Below, in pieces: positions 23,231 to 36,462 of a stretch of 64,000 nt of DNA (its first letter is position 1; each line of letters starts with the position of its first letter). This stretch comes from Angiostrongylus vasorum (lineage: Eukaryota; Nematoda; Chromadorea; Rhabditida; Metastrongylidae): NCBI GenBank assembly GCA_018806985.1, contig JADANN010000443.1:2161001-2225000 (forward strand). The letters are read 5' to 3'. Made by a program: the position numbers and the translations under genes. The notes below the pieces were generated by a model. The model worked only from the letters and a program-made list of their open reading frames with translations. It did not search any database and had not been told where the DNA came from.

Positions 23231-25285
23231 ATACTGGAAAGTTTTGCATTATCCCACTGGAAAGCCATCATTGAGGAATGTGTACACAGGAGAAAATTTT
23301 ACTTCAACGTTTTAAAGGTATAGATCGTTATCGTCTCAACGAGACTTTCAAACTATCTCAAAAAAAAAGCCAGTGGCTTTCCAGGTTGTTGCACTAGAAG
23401 CGACCAACATATTTCAACTAAGGAACTGATTGCGTTACGCTTCAATTCCATCTTCAGTAACGTACCGTATCGTATTTTATTGATTTCGGTAGCTATCGAT
23501 CATAGAAAATATTAAAACATTAAAAAAAGTATTAAAATGAAGAATAAAAGCACTTAGGAAATATTTTCTTTACAGTACCGTTCTAGATTTCCTTGAAAAT
23601 TAACTTTCCCACATTGACGAAGACGCGTTCTTGGGTGTTGTAGCAAAGCGAAGAATGTTTGAAAAGAGATAGTAAAAACCAGTTTTTACTGACAGAGACG
23701 ACGAGGTTCTGTTATGCTTTAGTCCGCCTAACTGAAGAAACTCATTCCAGTGTACCTGAGTCCAAACGACATATGGAAATAGGATAACTAATTTTTTCAA
23801 ACGTTCTTAACATACTTTATGGCCTATTCTTCTTGATACACTTACTACTGAATTTTCTTCGTTGAATTCAATGAGAAACTCGTTCAGAATAAGAATGTCG
23901 TCGGCAAATTTTCAAGTCTTGTTTTTATTTTTTCAGGAAACATGTGCTAACGAATCGGATCCCATTGAATTGTGCTATATCAGCTTATACGTAATGGTTT
24001 TTTTTTCGTGAACAAATCTTTTCCTTCTTGATTTTAAAGAGAATATCACACTCAAATGTTAGCGCGTTTATTTAACAATGAGTAAACAAGTCTCTTGAAG
24101 CCATCAAAGCTATTCAAATAAGAGAGTTCCTACAGCCACCACTCGCTTTCAGAATTTCGATACAAAGGGATATATTTAAGAATTCCATTAAAGCTATGAG
24201 GTCAAGGCCACTTATTTAACATTGCTGACACTTCTAAAGGAACGCTGAATCGTGCTTTCTAAGATTATTCCCCTCGGATATTAGCAAATGATGCCTACAG
24301 TGTCATCTCTCGATGTAGTAAAACATAAAGGTTGCCTTCTACTGGTCACACATTTTTGAAACAAACATGTTGTGTTTAAGACACCGTGCATAACATTAGC
24401 TCACAACTGCATATTTCCAATGTATTTTTTCCAGTTGCCGTAATAGGTTCAATACCGGTTTCGCACGACATAAGCACAAATCCAACTCGTAATAGTCATA
24501 CCGAACTTTCATCGTGGATCCCACCCATGGTGCCTTTTTTCCTCCTTCACTTTGCGCAATCACCACAATATTAAAACGAATGGGGAGCGAGGGATTAGAT
24601 TATTATGGAGGTGAATCGCATGTCTGCATAAGTGCCACAACGGGTGAACGTTCTCGTCGTCTCAACCATAGTTTCTTGCACCTTAGCCTTCATATCCTTA
24701 ACTAGTACCTATAATAAGAGTTTCACTGCATCTTTTGAATTCTCCAAAATTTCCTAAAGCCTCTTCTCTTTTGTAATTTCGCCATGACGAAATCTCGATT
24801 CCCGATAAGAAGTTGGAAGTTTCTTGAGTTGAAACATGAAACGAAAAACGTACCGTTTTCGGTTTCGTCGGAATTTCACTATTCCCAAATTTTACCATTT
24901 AATTTTTCAAATTTAAGTTTAACAGATCTAGATTATGCCCTCTAATAATCTGACACGCTTTTTTATTCTTAAAACACAATTTCTAACAGGGCTTTTTTTT
25001 GCTTCCCGGGTTATTCTTCTGAAATGCTGCAATTGGATTCCATAGGTCTTCGAGTCTTACTCTAAAGTCAATTGTGATGCTCTGGTCCTATTCTTATGTC
25101 AATAACTCCCCCTATCATCGTAAGATATATTTAGGAACCATGGAGACTTTACAATGATATAAAACGTTCAGTTCAGAAGTCAATCAAAATTGGTTCCTAG
25201 AATCTCTCAGATCTTTGGACATCGAATTTTATATTAATTTTTACTGAAACGAAGGATTTTCGCCTCTTTGAAATAAAAATATTCC
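23231..25285. other. No recognised feature
   Basis: Intergenic DNA upstream of the Ly6-like gene. I see no repeat copy and no convincing exon. Confidence 0.35.
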
Positions 25286-25315
25286 AGATTCGACAGAAGT
25301 TCTTATGCCAAGAAG

Positions 25316-26965
25316 ATGACTAGACTTCGACTTTCCATATTCCTGCTATTATTTCAAACGTGTCCAGAAGGTTAGTCAACTAAAAGTATACCAATTTCCG
25401 CCGTCAATGCTCACCAGCGTTTAATCAAGGGTTACTAATAAGATAAAGTAATGTACGCCGAAAGGAGTACGCAACAAGCAAAAGCACTTATGGAAATGGC
25501 AACCAGAGCTACAAGTTTTAACTTCTCAGATGCTGAAATGAATGAATTACCGTCTATAACAGGCGGTCAGTTTTTGTTCTTTTATTACAGTGATTAGGTC
25601 TTAGGTCAACACTACCAGACACTTAGCAAACATTGCTATCTTCAAAAAACCAATTTCAATACAAAGAAATGGATACAATCTGAAATAGTTTTTCTGACGT
25701 ATTTGAGCGCATTTTCAACAAACAACTATTTCCTGCATAACCCTTAGTGCAGAATTTCTGAAAATTTGTGTTTAATCTTAGAACGTTCCTCACTGAGATA
25801 TGCATAACACTAAGTGTTAACCTTGGAGTTTCCCAGGACTAATATAGTAGGTAATAGTGGATCCACTTCATCACTACTTTGAGTACTACTGCTTCAGCTC
25901 ATCTTTCGTTCATAGCACTTCACGGCTAGATTAGAGCCCTGAGCTGCCTTTCTCCGCTTATCGAGTCATAATTGAACGTCTCCCCTAGCCGAAAAGCTGC
26001 GTCACATTTATATGCAAATCCAATCCAAACGCGTCTTTCACTGCGTTAAACGGAATTTTCAACATTTGTACACCTCGGCATATCGTGGAACGCTGAATAT
26101 GATAAACAGCGCCAGCAAGTCAATCGTGAAGCGAAAAGTCGATGGAGCAAAAGATAGTGAAAAAACTGACGGTGGAGATTTCAATCTTAGTGGGGATTTT
26201 GAAAATACGGTATAATTCAAGCGATTTTAAAAATATGTACGGGATCCAGAATGGCCACTATGTGCAATGTAGCTCTCACTTTTACAACATCTTGCGTTAT
26301 ACTTAGGATCGATGAAGAACATTTGCTGCTCGGAATAGTTAAGCATGATTTAAAATATCTTCTAACACTGAGAACAAGGACATAGCAGACTACCAAAGAA
26401 AAGTCTCCCTCTGGCATATTAACGAATTAGACATTGAGATGCAAGGAAATCAACACAGTAAAGTTGAAAAAAATCCTATTCCAGAGCTTTTTAAGAACGC
26501 TCTATTCGGGCAAAGTGTAGGAGGAGATATAGAGGGATCATCTCATAACCACGAAAGTAAGTAGGATTCTACGGGTGAAAAAAAATTTGGACAAAATTAA
26601 CAAAGATTGAATTTGAATAGTCACCTACTATAAGTGCACGCTCGGTAGCCCCAATGCGCAACTCCCTAGTCAACGAGAATTTTTGGGTGAAGCGCCTTGT
26701 AGGACCCCACAACTGTTTTTTAGTGCCTCAATACCGATGACTCTATATTTACGAAGATTATAGTCCCACACTCTTTTGTCAACGATGACAATCCCATTAC
26801 GCCAGTGGAATTGGCGGTAGCACGAGGCTACAATCACTCCGGCATCGAGGAGTACAAGCTCGGTCTCCGTAGAGCAATTAGACAACAGACCCTAGAGCAG
26901 AAGACGCTACATGAGCTACCATAGTATCCGTTTCAGGTTGCCACTGTGTGTCTACATAAGAAAGA

Positions 26966-27044
<79 letters not shown>

Positions 27045-29281
27045 CCGTCGTGATTACGGGAACTGTGAGCTGAGCGCTCTATAACGTTGACATACTCCGT
27101 ATGTTCTTGCTACTACGAGTAAAACAGTAATTAACACAAATATCATAAACTGGAGCTCCTCAAAGGTTCTCCAGTGAAGCTGATGGAATGGTGGATGGAC
27201 TATCAGGTGCTCTAGAAACTATAAGGCAAGTAATGGCTTGATTTAAATCGAATTCCTTCGTTGGTTACTGTCATAAAACGAGCTCGAGTGTGCTTCTACC
27301 ACGATAACGCTCAAGCTCACACAGCTTTGACGCCTGACCTGGAGCCGGAGATGATAGACTGGGATCCCGACCATTGGAAAATGTCTCCACGGCAGACACT
27401 TCGAAAAACTCGATGAGTTGGAGCAGAGCACGTCATCGACTCCTGGATGCGGTAGATTTTCTGCTTAAATGTTGTACACAAGTGATCGATCAACACAGTA
27501 GTTATACGGTAGATGAGACAAAGTCTTGTTAAAATAGATTTCAGAAGGAAAAATATGTACAGGTGGGGATTGATTTTCAACAAACTCAATAAATATAATG
27601 ATCTCGTTTTAAACAAAATTCTAGGAAACAGCATGTTTAAGAATCATGATGCCGAATGTTTTGCTGCATTCTAGCGTTGAAAAAAAAACCGTTAAGACCA
27701 AACAGAAATGTGGCATCTAAGAACTATTCCTAGTTTAAACAAAACATTTCAGGCCTTTCTATAATTTGTTACGACTGTCATAGCGACCAAGGGACATGTA
27801 ACGAAGGAGAGTGCGAAGGTATGGTGTGTATCAAAATGGAGACGTCTAACAAGGATAACGGTATGTTGGCGAAATCCAGCGAGTTTAAAGAGCAAATTTA
27901 ATTCGACAAAGAAGAGAAAGAGATGTAAGCCGACTTCAAATTGCTATCGGCTTAACAACTTGAGTAGAAGATAAAAAGTAAAGTATAAAAAATCATTTGA
28001 CTCGTGTTTGAACTAGTATTCCTCATGGCGCTCAGTTAGTGAAATGAAATACATCTTCCGGAACCTTACAGATCGAAAAACGATTCAAAAAAAGTTGTGG
28101 CGATGAGCTCGAGGAGGTTGCGTGCCAACAATCCGGATTTGGAAGCAAGTGGATGTCAAGATGCGTGTGCGACAGTCCACTATGCAATGGAGATCAGGTA
28201 AAACTGGGACGACAACATTTAACCTCAGTGACCTGATCTCACCTCGCACCAGCTCTACATATATGTTAACTATCACTCAGAAGATTGGCTATTTACAAAT
28301 TGAGAATCGAAAGGCCCAGATAAACGTTTACTGGTGTCCTAGTGTGAAACATTCACAAAAAACAACCGAAATATACGAACTTAACCAACCACGTAACCGT
28401 TTCCTTTTAAAATGACATTGCTCTAGATGCTTTATTGAATGTTCGACTTAGATTAACTGCTTTTTCCCATTTGTATCGAAAAAAAAGGAAATCAAGGCGG
28501 GTTTCCGGATCTTAGAACTCCTGGATTCCATACTCCTCATGATGAGGGTTCCACGTAACCTTCTCGATAGAGTGAATTGAGACTCGTTTCAGCACGAAAA
28601 GAAGCACATTGTCCATTATTAACATAGAATGTTCTGACAGCACTAATTCCAAGTAACTTGACTGCATCCTGTTTAGGGAAGAGATCAAGATTACCTAGTG
28701 TACATCACCTGTCTTCCAGTTGATCGCCGAATGATTCGAGGGGGCGCCAGTAAATCTCCCATTTTTCCCTGTGGTGTGCAAGAATACTCCAATGGGTTCT
28801 GCTCGCACTAGGGACTAGTCGAGCATCATACTTAGGGTTTTCAAGGACTCTGACCATCGGTTATCCTGTGTATATACGAGCAATAATTAGTAAGAACAAA
28901 TATCAGCGCCATTGTTTCCTTGTGTAACTAAACAAAAATTCTCTCAGCACGTAACTGGAATTATTACATCTCAATTCTGCTTAAATATCAAGACATACCC
29001 TTAGTGATCTTAAAGCTAAGAATGGGACACTGTGGCGTTCTCTGGTACAAAGTGATCCTTTTCTGATTTCTGTCCTGCAGAGAAAAAAGAATCTACGTCA
29101 GTTTAGGACCAAAGTTAATATCTGCTATTAAGGCGCTTATCGATGCTGGTCTGGAACCGTCATCAGCGGCTCCACCACCAGCTCATTTCACGCAATTCGC
29201 CCTGCTCGTCGCAATTCTCGTATTCGTCGGGGCTAGCTGCTCATTGATTGTGATCGCCACCATTTGTGTCCAGTTCTGCTA
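25316..29281 (+). CDS. Ly6/three-finger-like membrane protein, frame disrupted
   Basis: Exon 1 is 25316-25370, a signal peptide (MTRLRLSIFLLLFQTC). An acceptor (ATATTCCAG) lies 30 bases upstream of the ATG. Exon 2 is 27753-27860, after AAACATTTCAG, starting GLSIICYDCHSDQGTC with further Cys. Exon 3 is 28072-28197, after CTTACAG, with SCGDELEEVAC and ending RCVCDSPLCNGDQ, the CxC-x4-CN close of a Ly6-type domain. The last exon starts at about 29081 after TCCTGCAG and ends in a membrane segment (FALLVAILVFVGASCSLIVI) at TAG 29279-29281. Exons 1 and 2 agree in phase. Exon 2 to 3 and exon 3 to 4 do not; each would agree if one A were absent from an A-run early in the exon. Either assembly errors or a young pseudogene. 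Confidence 0.55.
26970..27043. repeat. Microsatellite (TG)n followed by (GA)n
   Basis: About 14 TG units run directly into about 23 GA units. It lies inside intron 1 of the Ly6-like gene. Confidence 0.97.
28725..28860. repeat. Unclassified repeat, family 4
   Basis: The block gggcgccagtaaatctccca, followed by ttttccctg, gtgtgcaaga and ctagggact, matches 43570-43700 over about 120 bases. It lies in the last intron of the Ly6-like gene. Confidence 0.7.
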
Positions 29282-29999
29282 GAACCAAGTACCCATTCCT
29301 CGCCAATTACGAGTAACTAGGATCAAAGTTCTACATTACCCTTCTTTTTTTTTATCCAATTTTTCTTTTCTTTCTCTTTTTCTCTTTTCAGTCGTAATTA
29401 CTACTACAATTTTCCACAGACTGTGAGGTTGTTACTGCTTAATCATTATTAAACGATGAGGAAAGAAGATAAGTTCGTCGTTCATTGACTGTACCAGTAA
29501 ATGTAAACAGGCATGAATAAAATATTGTTTAAGATCCTAATACCTGCCATGGAAAAATGATGTAATTAGCACTCAATAAAAAGCTAAACATTGTCTAAGA
29601 TCCTGCTCGAAAAATTACGTACGTTCTAAGCATATGCTTGGCTTGATGTCATTATTTACAAAATCACATCAGATTTAAATTCATTACCACTTCGTATATT
29701 GGTAGGTTAGAAAAAGAGCATCGCTTCTAAGTAACTTTTTGCGTTAGGAAATCAATTGCATTATCCACGCTATCGTTGATCGTTGAGTGACACCAGCACT
29801 TACCAGTAAAATTTCCATTCGTCCCTGTCCAGTGTCCCAGCTTATTGGAGTTCTAGTTACGATGGAAACGGATAATCATTTGTGTATTCGACAGGAAATC
29901 TTGCCAACCGTAACCTTCTTGCTCCACCTTTGACATCAATTAGGGCTTCATCACTAAGAAACCTCGTACACTGGATTTCATTAAATCCACAGCACCATG
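29282..29999. other. 3' side of the Ly6-like gene
   Basis: Pyrimidine-rich tract at about 29340-29395. Several AATAAA-like hexamers (for example near 29516-29522 and 29576-29580) could serve as polyadenylation signals. Nothing else recognised. Confidence 0.3.
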
Positions 30000-30476
30000 C
30001 TAGGACACCGACATAATTTTCGACATCTTATGTGTACATTTTTCTAGCAAGAAAATCGTAGAGTGAAAATGTAGGCACGGTGTTGCGCTTTTGTCCCCTC
30101 TCAGTAAATTCCCAGTGGTCTTATGAGCTGGACGCTCACTTCTGTCCAGTTTTGAAGATAAGCCGTTCATCATGTCAACTTCCTGTATCATACGAGCAGT
30201 ACTTGAATAATCGAAATTTTTTCGTTTCAATGAGTGTAAATGGAACACTAGGAAGCGAAAGGTCAATTCGAAGACTCGTATTTCCATATGCGCTGTGGAA
30301 TCCAGCATTTCTTCCTTCATACTAGTGCGTGATGTTAAAAGAACGATATCACTAGCAAAGTAAAGAATTAGTAGACGCTGCCCATCGACTTTCAATCGCA
30401 CTACCGTTGTACAACGGTGACATTCTGGTTGTGAACATGACGTATAGCATATAGAGGATATCGGTGCTCTGAGCAA
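30000..30476 (-). pseudogene. RTE-clade LINE fragment (RT palm region)
   Basis: The minus frame contains KVDGQRLLILYFASDIVLLT, aligning with the palm motif VDGRQLHHLRFADDIVLIT-type sequence of the 56.7-kb element. The second residue of the FADD box is Ser here, which should destroy polymerase metal binding. Downstream EVDMMNGLSSKLDR matches the thumb-region block. The piece has no endonuclease and no complete ends. Confidence 0.7.
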
Positions 30477-30900
30477 ATCCTCGTTCGTTGTCCGAAGCTC
30501 CCACTATTGTTTATTTGAATCTAATCGAACGCCAAGTTTTTCGAATCCATGATTATTGAATATGGTAGAATTTCGCACTTTCATAATATCGCTTTCCCAT
30601 GTAGTTTTCTTGCAGTAGATAAACTGGATAAATGAATAAATGGATAAATTATCCGTGACGATTGCCTTTTGAAACCATTCCTACCAGCATGACTGTCCTT
30701 TATCGGCTCTTATATTAACCCTTTTGAGGACTCCAGTAGAAAGCTCGCAAACAACATAAAGCGGAGAGGTGAGCGATATTAGTTAAAATTACGTAGGCTT
30801 TTTTTCCTTCGCTGACAACACGTTCTTGTTGATTTAGGAATGGCCAGAAACTTCGTATTACAATTTGGTAACGTAAGAAAAACATGGATGGTTTTCAGGA

Positions 30901-30928
30901 ATACATACATACATACATACATACACAC
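30901..30928. repeat. (ATAC)n microsatellite
   Basis: About six copies of a 4-base unit ATAC. The surrounding 30477-31124 shows nothing else I recognise. Confidence 0.9.
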
Positions 30929-31124
30929 ATATCCCATACAAAGGTTGTGGTGTGGCCAAATCGGGTGTTGGTGCTGAGCAGTATTTAGCCGACGAGATGT
31001 CAAGTCAGGTTTCAGAAGGTAGAACGGCTTCTATGAAATATCCACTTTTGGTACAGAAATGAAAACAGATGGACCAGATTGCTGAAGAGTTCAAATGCAC
31101 TGAATATTCATTTATACGCCAAAC

Positions 31125-34100
31125 TTTCCTAATCTCTGCAACTTCAGCCGGTACTGGTGTTTTCTCACTAGTACGTAACTTTATCACGTTCCAATGTATG
31201 GTAGTTTCATGGGTTTGATTCGTAACCTTTACGATATTCACTAATTCCTTCACGAAAGAGAGTCTTAAGTGAAGAAGGCAACGATCCGACCACTTCTAGA
31301 CCATTAGGAAAACAGCAAAGTCGATTTCGCAAGAACTTCTTTCTATTACAACGTATTACATTTTGTTAGGCCATCTCGGGTTAGAAGTAGAGGTATTCGT
31401 CATCATGAACAACTTTCCTCATCATCTTCACAGCATAATGTTGGAGGGTAGGGGACGAATACTGTAAGGAACGACGAGAACGACATTCCTGTCGCAGGTA
31501 TAGAGCAGCAGTCCTTCGGTATCACAATCGGTGTTCAATGGGTGGTACCATCATGGCTCCGCCAGTCCAACCATGTCGCATGTAACCGTTGAAAAGTGCA
31601 CGAAAAGGTCAAAAAATTCCCGACTAACAAGCTTGCGGAGTAAGAATCATGAACGACGGAAAACAACAATTTTTTTCATATCATTCTTACCATATTTCAT
31701 GCTCATCTTCGAATAAAAGGCATTGCCATTATTTGGTGCACATACTATGGCTTCCCTTACAGAAAGTAACAAAATTAGAACACAATTTCAAAGCACTTCT
31801 TTTTCGAATGCTCACTTTGACGTAAAGACTCTTTCAACAATAACTTTTATATTGAATCGACAGAATATGCGCTATATACCAAAACTTACAGAAAAAAAAC
31901 AGCTTTTGGAAAGACTTTCCTCGTCAACATGAGCTCCATGGCGATCCCCTTCGATTTCTACTTACTGAGTAGTATGGACAACGTTACCGATGAGGAAGCT
32001 ACTATGATATTCCTGCTGGACAAATACAAATACCCACAAGTACTTGCTTACTGTACTGTAAGGAGGGTCTGACACCGAAAACTGTTGACAACACAGAAGG
32101 TTGAAATCACAATCTTAACCTTTTTATTTACTGCCTACTATAATTTTTTAACGGTAGGGTATCATGTGAAATACAACTAAGATGATGCTGAGATATTTGC
32201 AAAACTCCGGACCGCAGGTGTCTGCGGTGGGGAACGAACGCGCCATTGTCCTTTCCGGGGAGTAACGGTTCACCACCACACCATGCGGGTCTTTCGTTTC
32301 GCCTGTCTCTCAGCTAGTTCTATCGATAAGGAAAGTACTTTACGATTCTGAATCAGAAGAATTTGATGTATATGAAGTGGGCAAAATTATTCTTGCGTGT
32401 CGGCAGAAGAAAAGGTCGGTCTGCTTGATCGCCACGGAAAATTAGGCAGTGTTCTTAAATATGCTAATTACCAAATAGGTTTGGCATTTTGTGTTCATAA
32501 CATACACAATTTCCACTGCACATTTCGCACTTAATCCTTAACCTTATCAACATTTACTACAGGAACGTGCAGCGCAGTGGTTAGAGGTGTTCTGCAATGC
32601 ACGTGCGATCATTGGTTCGATCGCTCGCCCCCGTCTCAGCACGCCGTCGATCCTTCTAGGGTCGACTAATTGGTACCAAATTTGTCTAGGAGGATAGCAA
32701 CACTGAATTGATATATCGGTAGGCCATGGAAAGTCACTGTCGAGGCCACGTTTACACTTAATCATCTCTAACGATGTTTCACGAAATGAAGACGAATCGA
32801 TGATGCAACACTCAAGGATCAATCAGCGACGAGAGCTGTGTCCACTTAGTTTTATTTATTAACGTAGATTAGGCTAGCAAAACGTGGATACGACATACAG
32901 TAGGACAGATTTCTAAACTTTCGCGGAAAATATGGAAGCGCAAAGGTGGATAAGGCTAGCGACAACCAGCTACTATCCAGAATGACTGCTTGAAGCTTTT
33001 TGATTAAAACTGATGAAGTGACGTTTTGAGATTAACTAAGCATAAGTGAAACAAAATTGTCGAAAATAAACCAAACACTAAAGTCTGGAAATAAAAAATA
33101 AGAAAGAAAATCTCCGCAAATGGGCCCTACATAAAGTGGCATTTCACAGGAACCAGTATGTTAGGGAAATTTAATGCTATGTCATATAGCAATAAATCGC
33201 TTATACAAAATTAAACTTGGCCGGAAAGAGTAATACCACTTTCGTTCCCCACCGCAGACACCTGCTGTCTGGAGTTTTGCGAATATCTCAGCATCGCTGT
33301 TGTTAAACTTGGAGTTTCAACGATATCATTAAGTGAGAGAATACATGCACACCCTATCATTGATCAAACATGAGATTAAAACCGAATAGAAGCATTACTG
33401 CCGTTTCGATGGCTGTCTCGAAAACTGTACGCAGCGATTCTCAAAGCAGAAATCCAATGTGATCTTCCACATCGTACTTAATTTTACTTAAGTTTAATGA
33501 TAGGAACGCGTGCGGCGCAGTGGTCGGAGGCGCTCTGCAATACACATGGGATCGATCCCAGCGCCCCAGGCTCACAAAGCCTTCCATCCCTCTTGAGTGG
33601 GCAAATTGGTACCAGACTTATCAGAGAGGATAGCAGCACTGGCTCGATATATCAGTAGGCCACCACAAGTCATTGTAAAGGCCAGATATGCTTTCAATCA
33701 CTTCCAACGATGCTTAGTGAAGTCGGATGTGTGGCGCATCCCTCATCGATTGAAAAACGCTGAGAGCCTAATCCTTTACCGTTTTGAAATTTAATTAGGA
33801 CTTCACTCAATGGTTCCTATGTAGACCAAAAAAAGATTTAATAATGAGCAGTGCGTAAACTTTCACTATCTATAGCAAGCAATAGAAAAAAAAGCAATTG
33901 GCAAGCATTTGCACATCGTCCTTCTTTAACAAGAAGTAAGCTGACCTGATGATTGTGATGCAGTGTTGCATCTTGAGCTCCTCCATCTTCATCCATTGAT
34001 TAGAATCATTGGTAATTCTCAGCTCAGCTATTGCAAGCCGCACCAACAAGTCCGACATGGATATTGCAACTGGTATGCTATTCCCCATCCTTAATTGTAA

Positions 34101-34591
34101 TAAAATGAGTTGTATACGTTTTCACAGCAGTTGCGGTCTTCTTTAAAGGCTTACCTACTGTGCCACATGGATAAAATGGCCAGACATTCTTCCAATTCCT
34201 CAAGGTTCTCGCTTTGAAACAACGCACGTACACGGTTCCATTCCACACTGTAACTCGTAGTAAAAGTAGTACTAGGAGTAGCCAGAATAACGGAATACAG
34301 AAGTCGTAAGCCCAGAGCTGATCAGAACCAATGTAAAGCAAGCTTCAATTTCAAAGTTTTAAACGAAAGATTTTTGTCCTTTAAGAAAAAAAAACCAATC
34401 GTGTAATTCGATCCGATCAACATACTGAATAGTTCGGGAAGTCGGCCTATCTTAATACTTACTGCCTGCATAAATCCTACACCCCTCGTTAAACCGCACC
34501 ACGACAACTGATGAGATTCTGGATCACACTTCGAACAATTCAACTCACCCATTCTTATGAAGCCAAAATTTTCCCACCGCATTTTCTCCAT
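31125..34591 (-). CDS. las1l: LAS1-like rRNA-processing protein, partial model
   Basis: Exon 1 34549-34591 (MEKMRWENFG), exon 2 34155-34317, exon 3 33946-34089, possible exon 4 31125-31263. Phases agree throughout (1, 2, 2). Exon 2 holds EWNRVRALFQSENLEELEEC and ILSMWHSR. Exon 3 gives GNSIPVAISMSDLLV and a MEELKMQHCITIIR stretch. These follow the N-terminal LAS1 domain order: W-x-V-x-LF, helix, W-x-x-R, then lPvAv-x-t-x-L, then a helix ending in R before an FVN-like block. Known LAS1 works with a kinase partner in cutting ITS2 during 60S ribosome maturation. Exon 4 carries FVKELVNIV and VPAEVAEIR and is less sure. The conserved HEPN-type R-x4-6-H and the C terminus are not found, so the model is incomplete or the gene is broken. 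SINEs fill intron 3. Confidence 0.5.
32110..32325 (-). mobile_element. SINE-like element, family 2
   Basis: Reverse-oriented full-type copy: tttatttactgcctactataa (end), gagatatttgcaaaactcc, ggggaacgaacgcgc (B-box-like on minus), accaccacaccatgcggg, cgcctgtctctcagc. Confidence 0.75.
32560..32840 (+). mobile_element. SINE-like element, family 1
   Basis: Head with A box GCAGCGCAGTGGTTAGAGG and B box TTGGTTCGATCGC, which is closer to a functional tRNA promoter than most copies. Diverged body, tail atcaatcagcgacgagagct. Confidence 0.75.
33225..33320 (+). mobile_element. SINE-like family 2 fragment
   Basis: 3' half only: cgttccccaccgcagacacc, gttttgcgaatatctcagca. Confidence 0.6.
33505..33785 (+). 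mobile_element. SINE-like element, family 1
   Basis: One of the best copies: gcgtgcggcgcagtggtcgg (A box), GGGATCGATCCC (B box), conserved body, tail gctgagagcctaatccttta. The short open frame here is SINE-derived. Confidence 0.85.
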
Positions 34592-35206
34592 TTGGTAGCA
34601 AACTCCCCCTTCCTCTTTTGAATTCCTTTAGCAGAAAAAAAAGTAAGACGTAACAAACCAACGCGGTATACGGGACGCAGTAGCACGCGCTACTCATCTC
34701 ACGAGCCACGGCCCACTAGTTCGTCCTGAAGTTTGTGCACTGTCCTTGATGAATAAGACAGTCTAAATTATGATGGTATTTCCTACTGAACCAGTTATAA
34801 GATGACTCATATAGATGTCTGAATACCGTTTTTTGAGACTGTTTTGACTTTACTTGGAAGAAACGTCAATGGACATGACTTAGCACTTTTCGGAGCAATG
34901 TTCGAAAAATAAGGAAGAAATCCTCTTCAACCCAACTTTTTATTCGAATATTTGAAACAACAGCGATAATCTGGGCTGGTAATTATTGCTAGGAGCAAAG
35001 GTACACAGTAACGATTTCGCACCTTTCACAGGAAGTTAAGATTATGAGGAACACTAGAGGATTAGGATTCCATTATAAGCTTGCTTTCAAACAATTCAAA
35101 GGAATCTCAACTGCTAACCAAGTGATGACTAAGGAAATGGTCTGAAACAATACACTTACAAAAAGGAAACGATATAAAGTCATGAATAAAGCATACGAAA
35201 TGTTAC

Positions 35207-36406
35207 TTATGGCTTTTCATTCAGTACAATTTTCTTAACGTACATGTACGGAGTACGTACTGACGCTATAAGTCCTCTCTTATGTACAACTGGAGAAGTC
35301 GGTCCGTATCTGGAATGAAGAAGACGATGAAAAAACTACAGGCGGGAAAGGAAAAAACAAAGCTAATACGCCGTCTTTTATAAAGATTATCCAGTTAGAA
35401 ACAACAAGCACACTTTGAAGGAATTTGAAGAAAATAAGTGGGCGGTACGTTGCTAGTAACAACTGAATCTGTTAAAACTGGCTGAGAGAAAGGCGAAACG
35501 AAGGATCTGCATGGTGTGGTGGTGAACGCATTAGCCCCCGCAAAGGGTAATAGCGCGTTCGTTCCCCATCGCAGACACCAGCGGTTCTGAGTTTTGCAAA
35601 TATCTCAGCATCATTATGGTTGTATCTTACACAATACCCTGACGTGAAAAAATATAGCAATAGAGAAATAAATAGAAGATAAAAAGTTAACATAAATGAT
35701 TACCTGCAAAACTTTCAACATTAACATAACATACCGTAGTGGGACGCCATCTAAATCGAGCATTGCTCCCCCAAACGAACGAAGGATTGCATCGCCCGCA
35801 CATGTATCCCACTTTTTTATTGCCGTTTGATGAATGTACAATTCTACATTCAAATCGCTTCAAATAGAGTTATGGCAAAAAGAGTTTTTAAGATACAGCT
35901 GGAGGACAAACCTGCGGTACCGTTTAGTAATCGAAGCACCTTATAACCGCTCCCTCCAGCTGATTCAACTTCATACGCTTCTCCGAAAGATCTTCGGACT
36001 AGCTTCTCAACATCACCTGCGTGAGATCTATAAATCTCAGAATAGTGAAGTCATTGTTGAATGTAAAGCGCAAAAATAGTAAAAATCGGAGTTAACGTAC
36101 CGTGACACCACTACTTTCTTAGCTGTATCTTTCCGATTTACAGGAATAATCATTCCTCCTGACGATGTCATCACACCCCAACCTTTAACACCTACCACTA
36201 AAACGGAACTTCATTTCAGGCGGATAAAAGTACAAATTAAGGATATTATAGGAAAAGTGTAATCCCATGCATAAACAAATTGTGGCAACATTATAGGTCA
36301 TTAAAAAACCTCTGTTTATCTACTGACGAAAACACATACTCAAAAATTTCTTTAACCTTTTTCTGGAAACCATGCCTCAGTGTTGACATTCACAATAACA
36401 GGAATT

Positions 36407-36462
<56 letters not shown>

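Noticed and set aside
35641..35735. TTTTGCAG acceptor just after exon 7 of the phosphatase gene
   Set aside because: Splicing there gives an immediate in-frame stop; the acceptor at 35310 gives a conserved C terminus instead.
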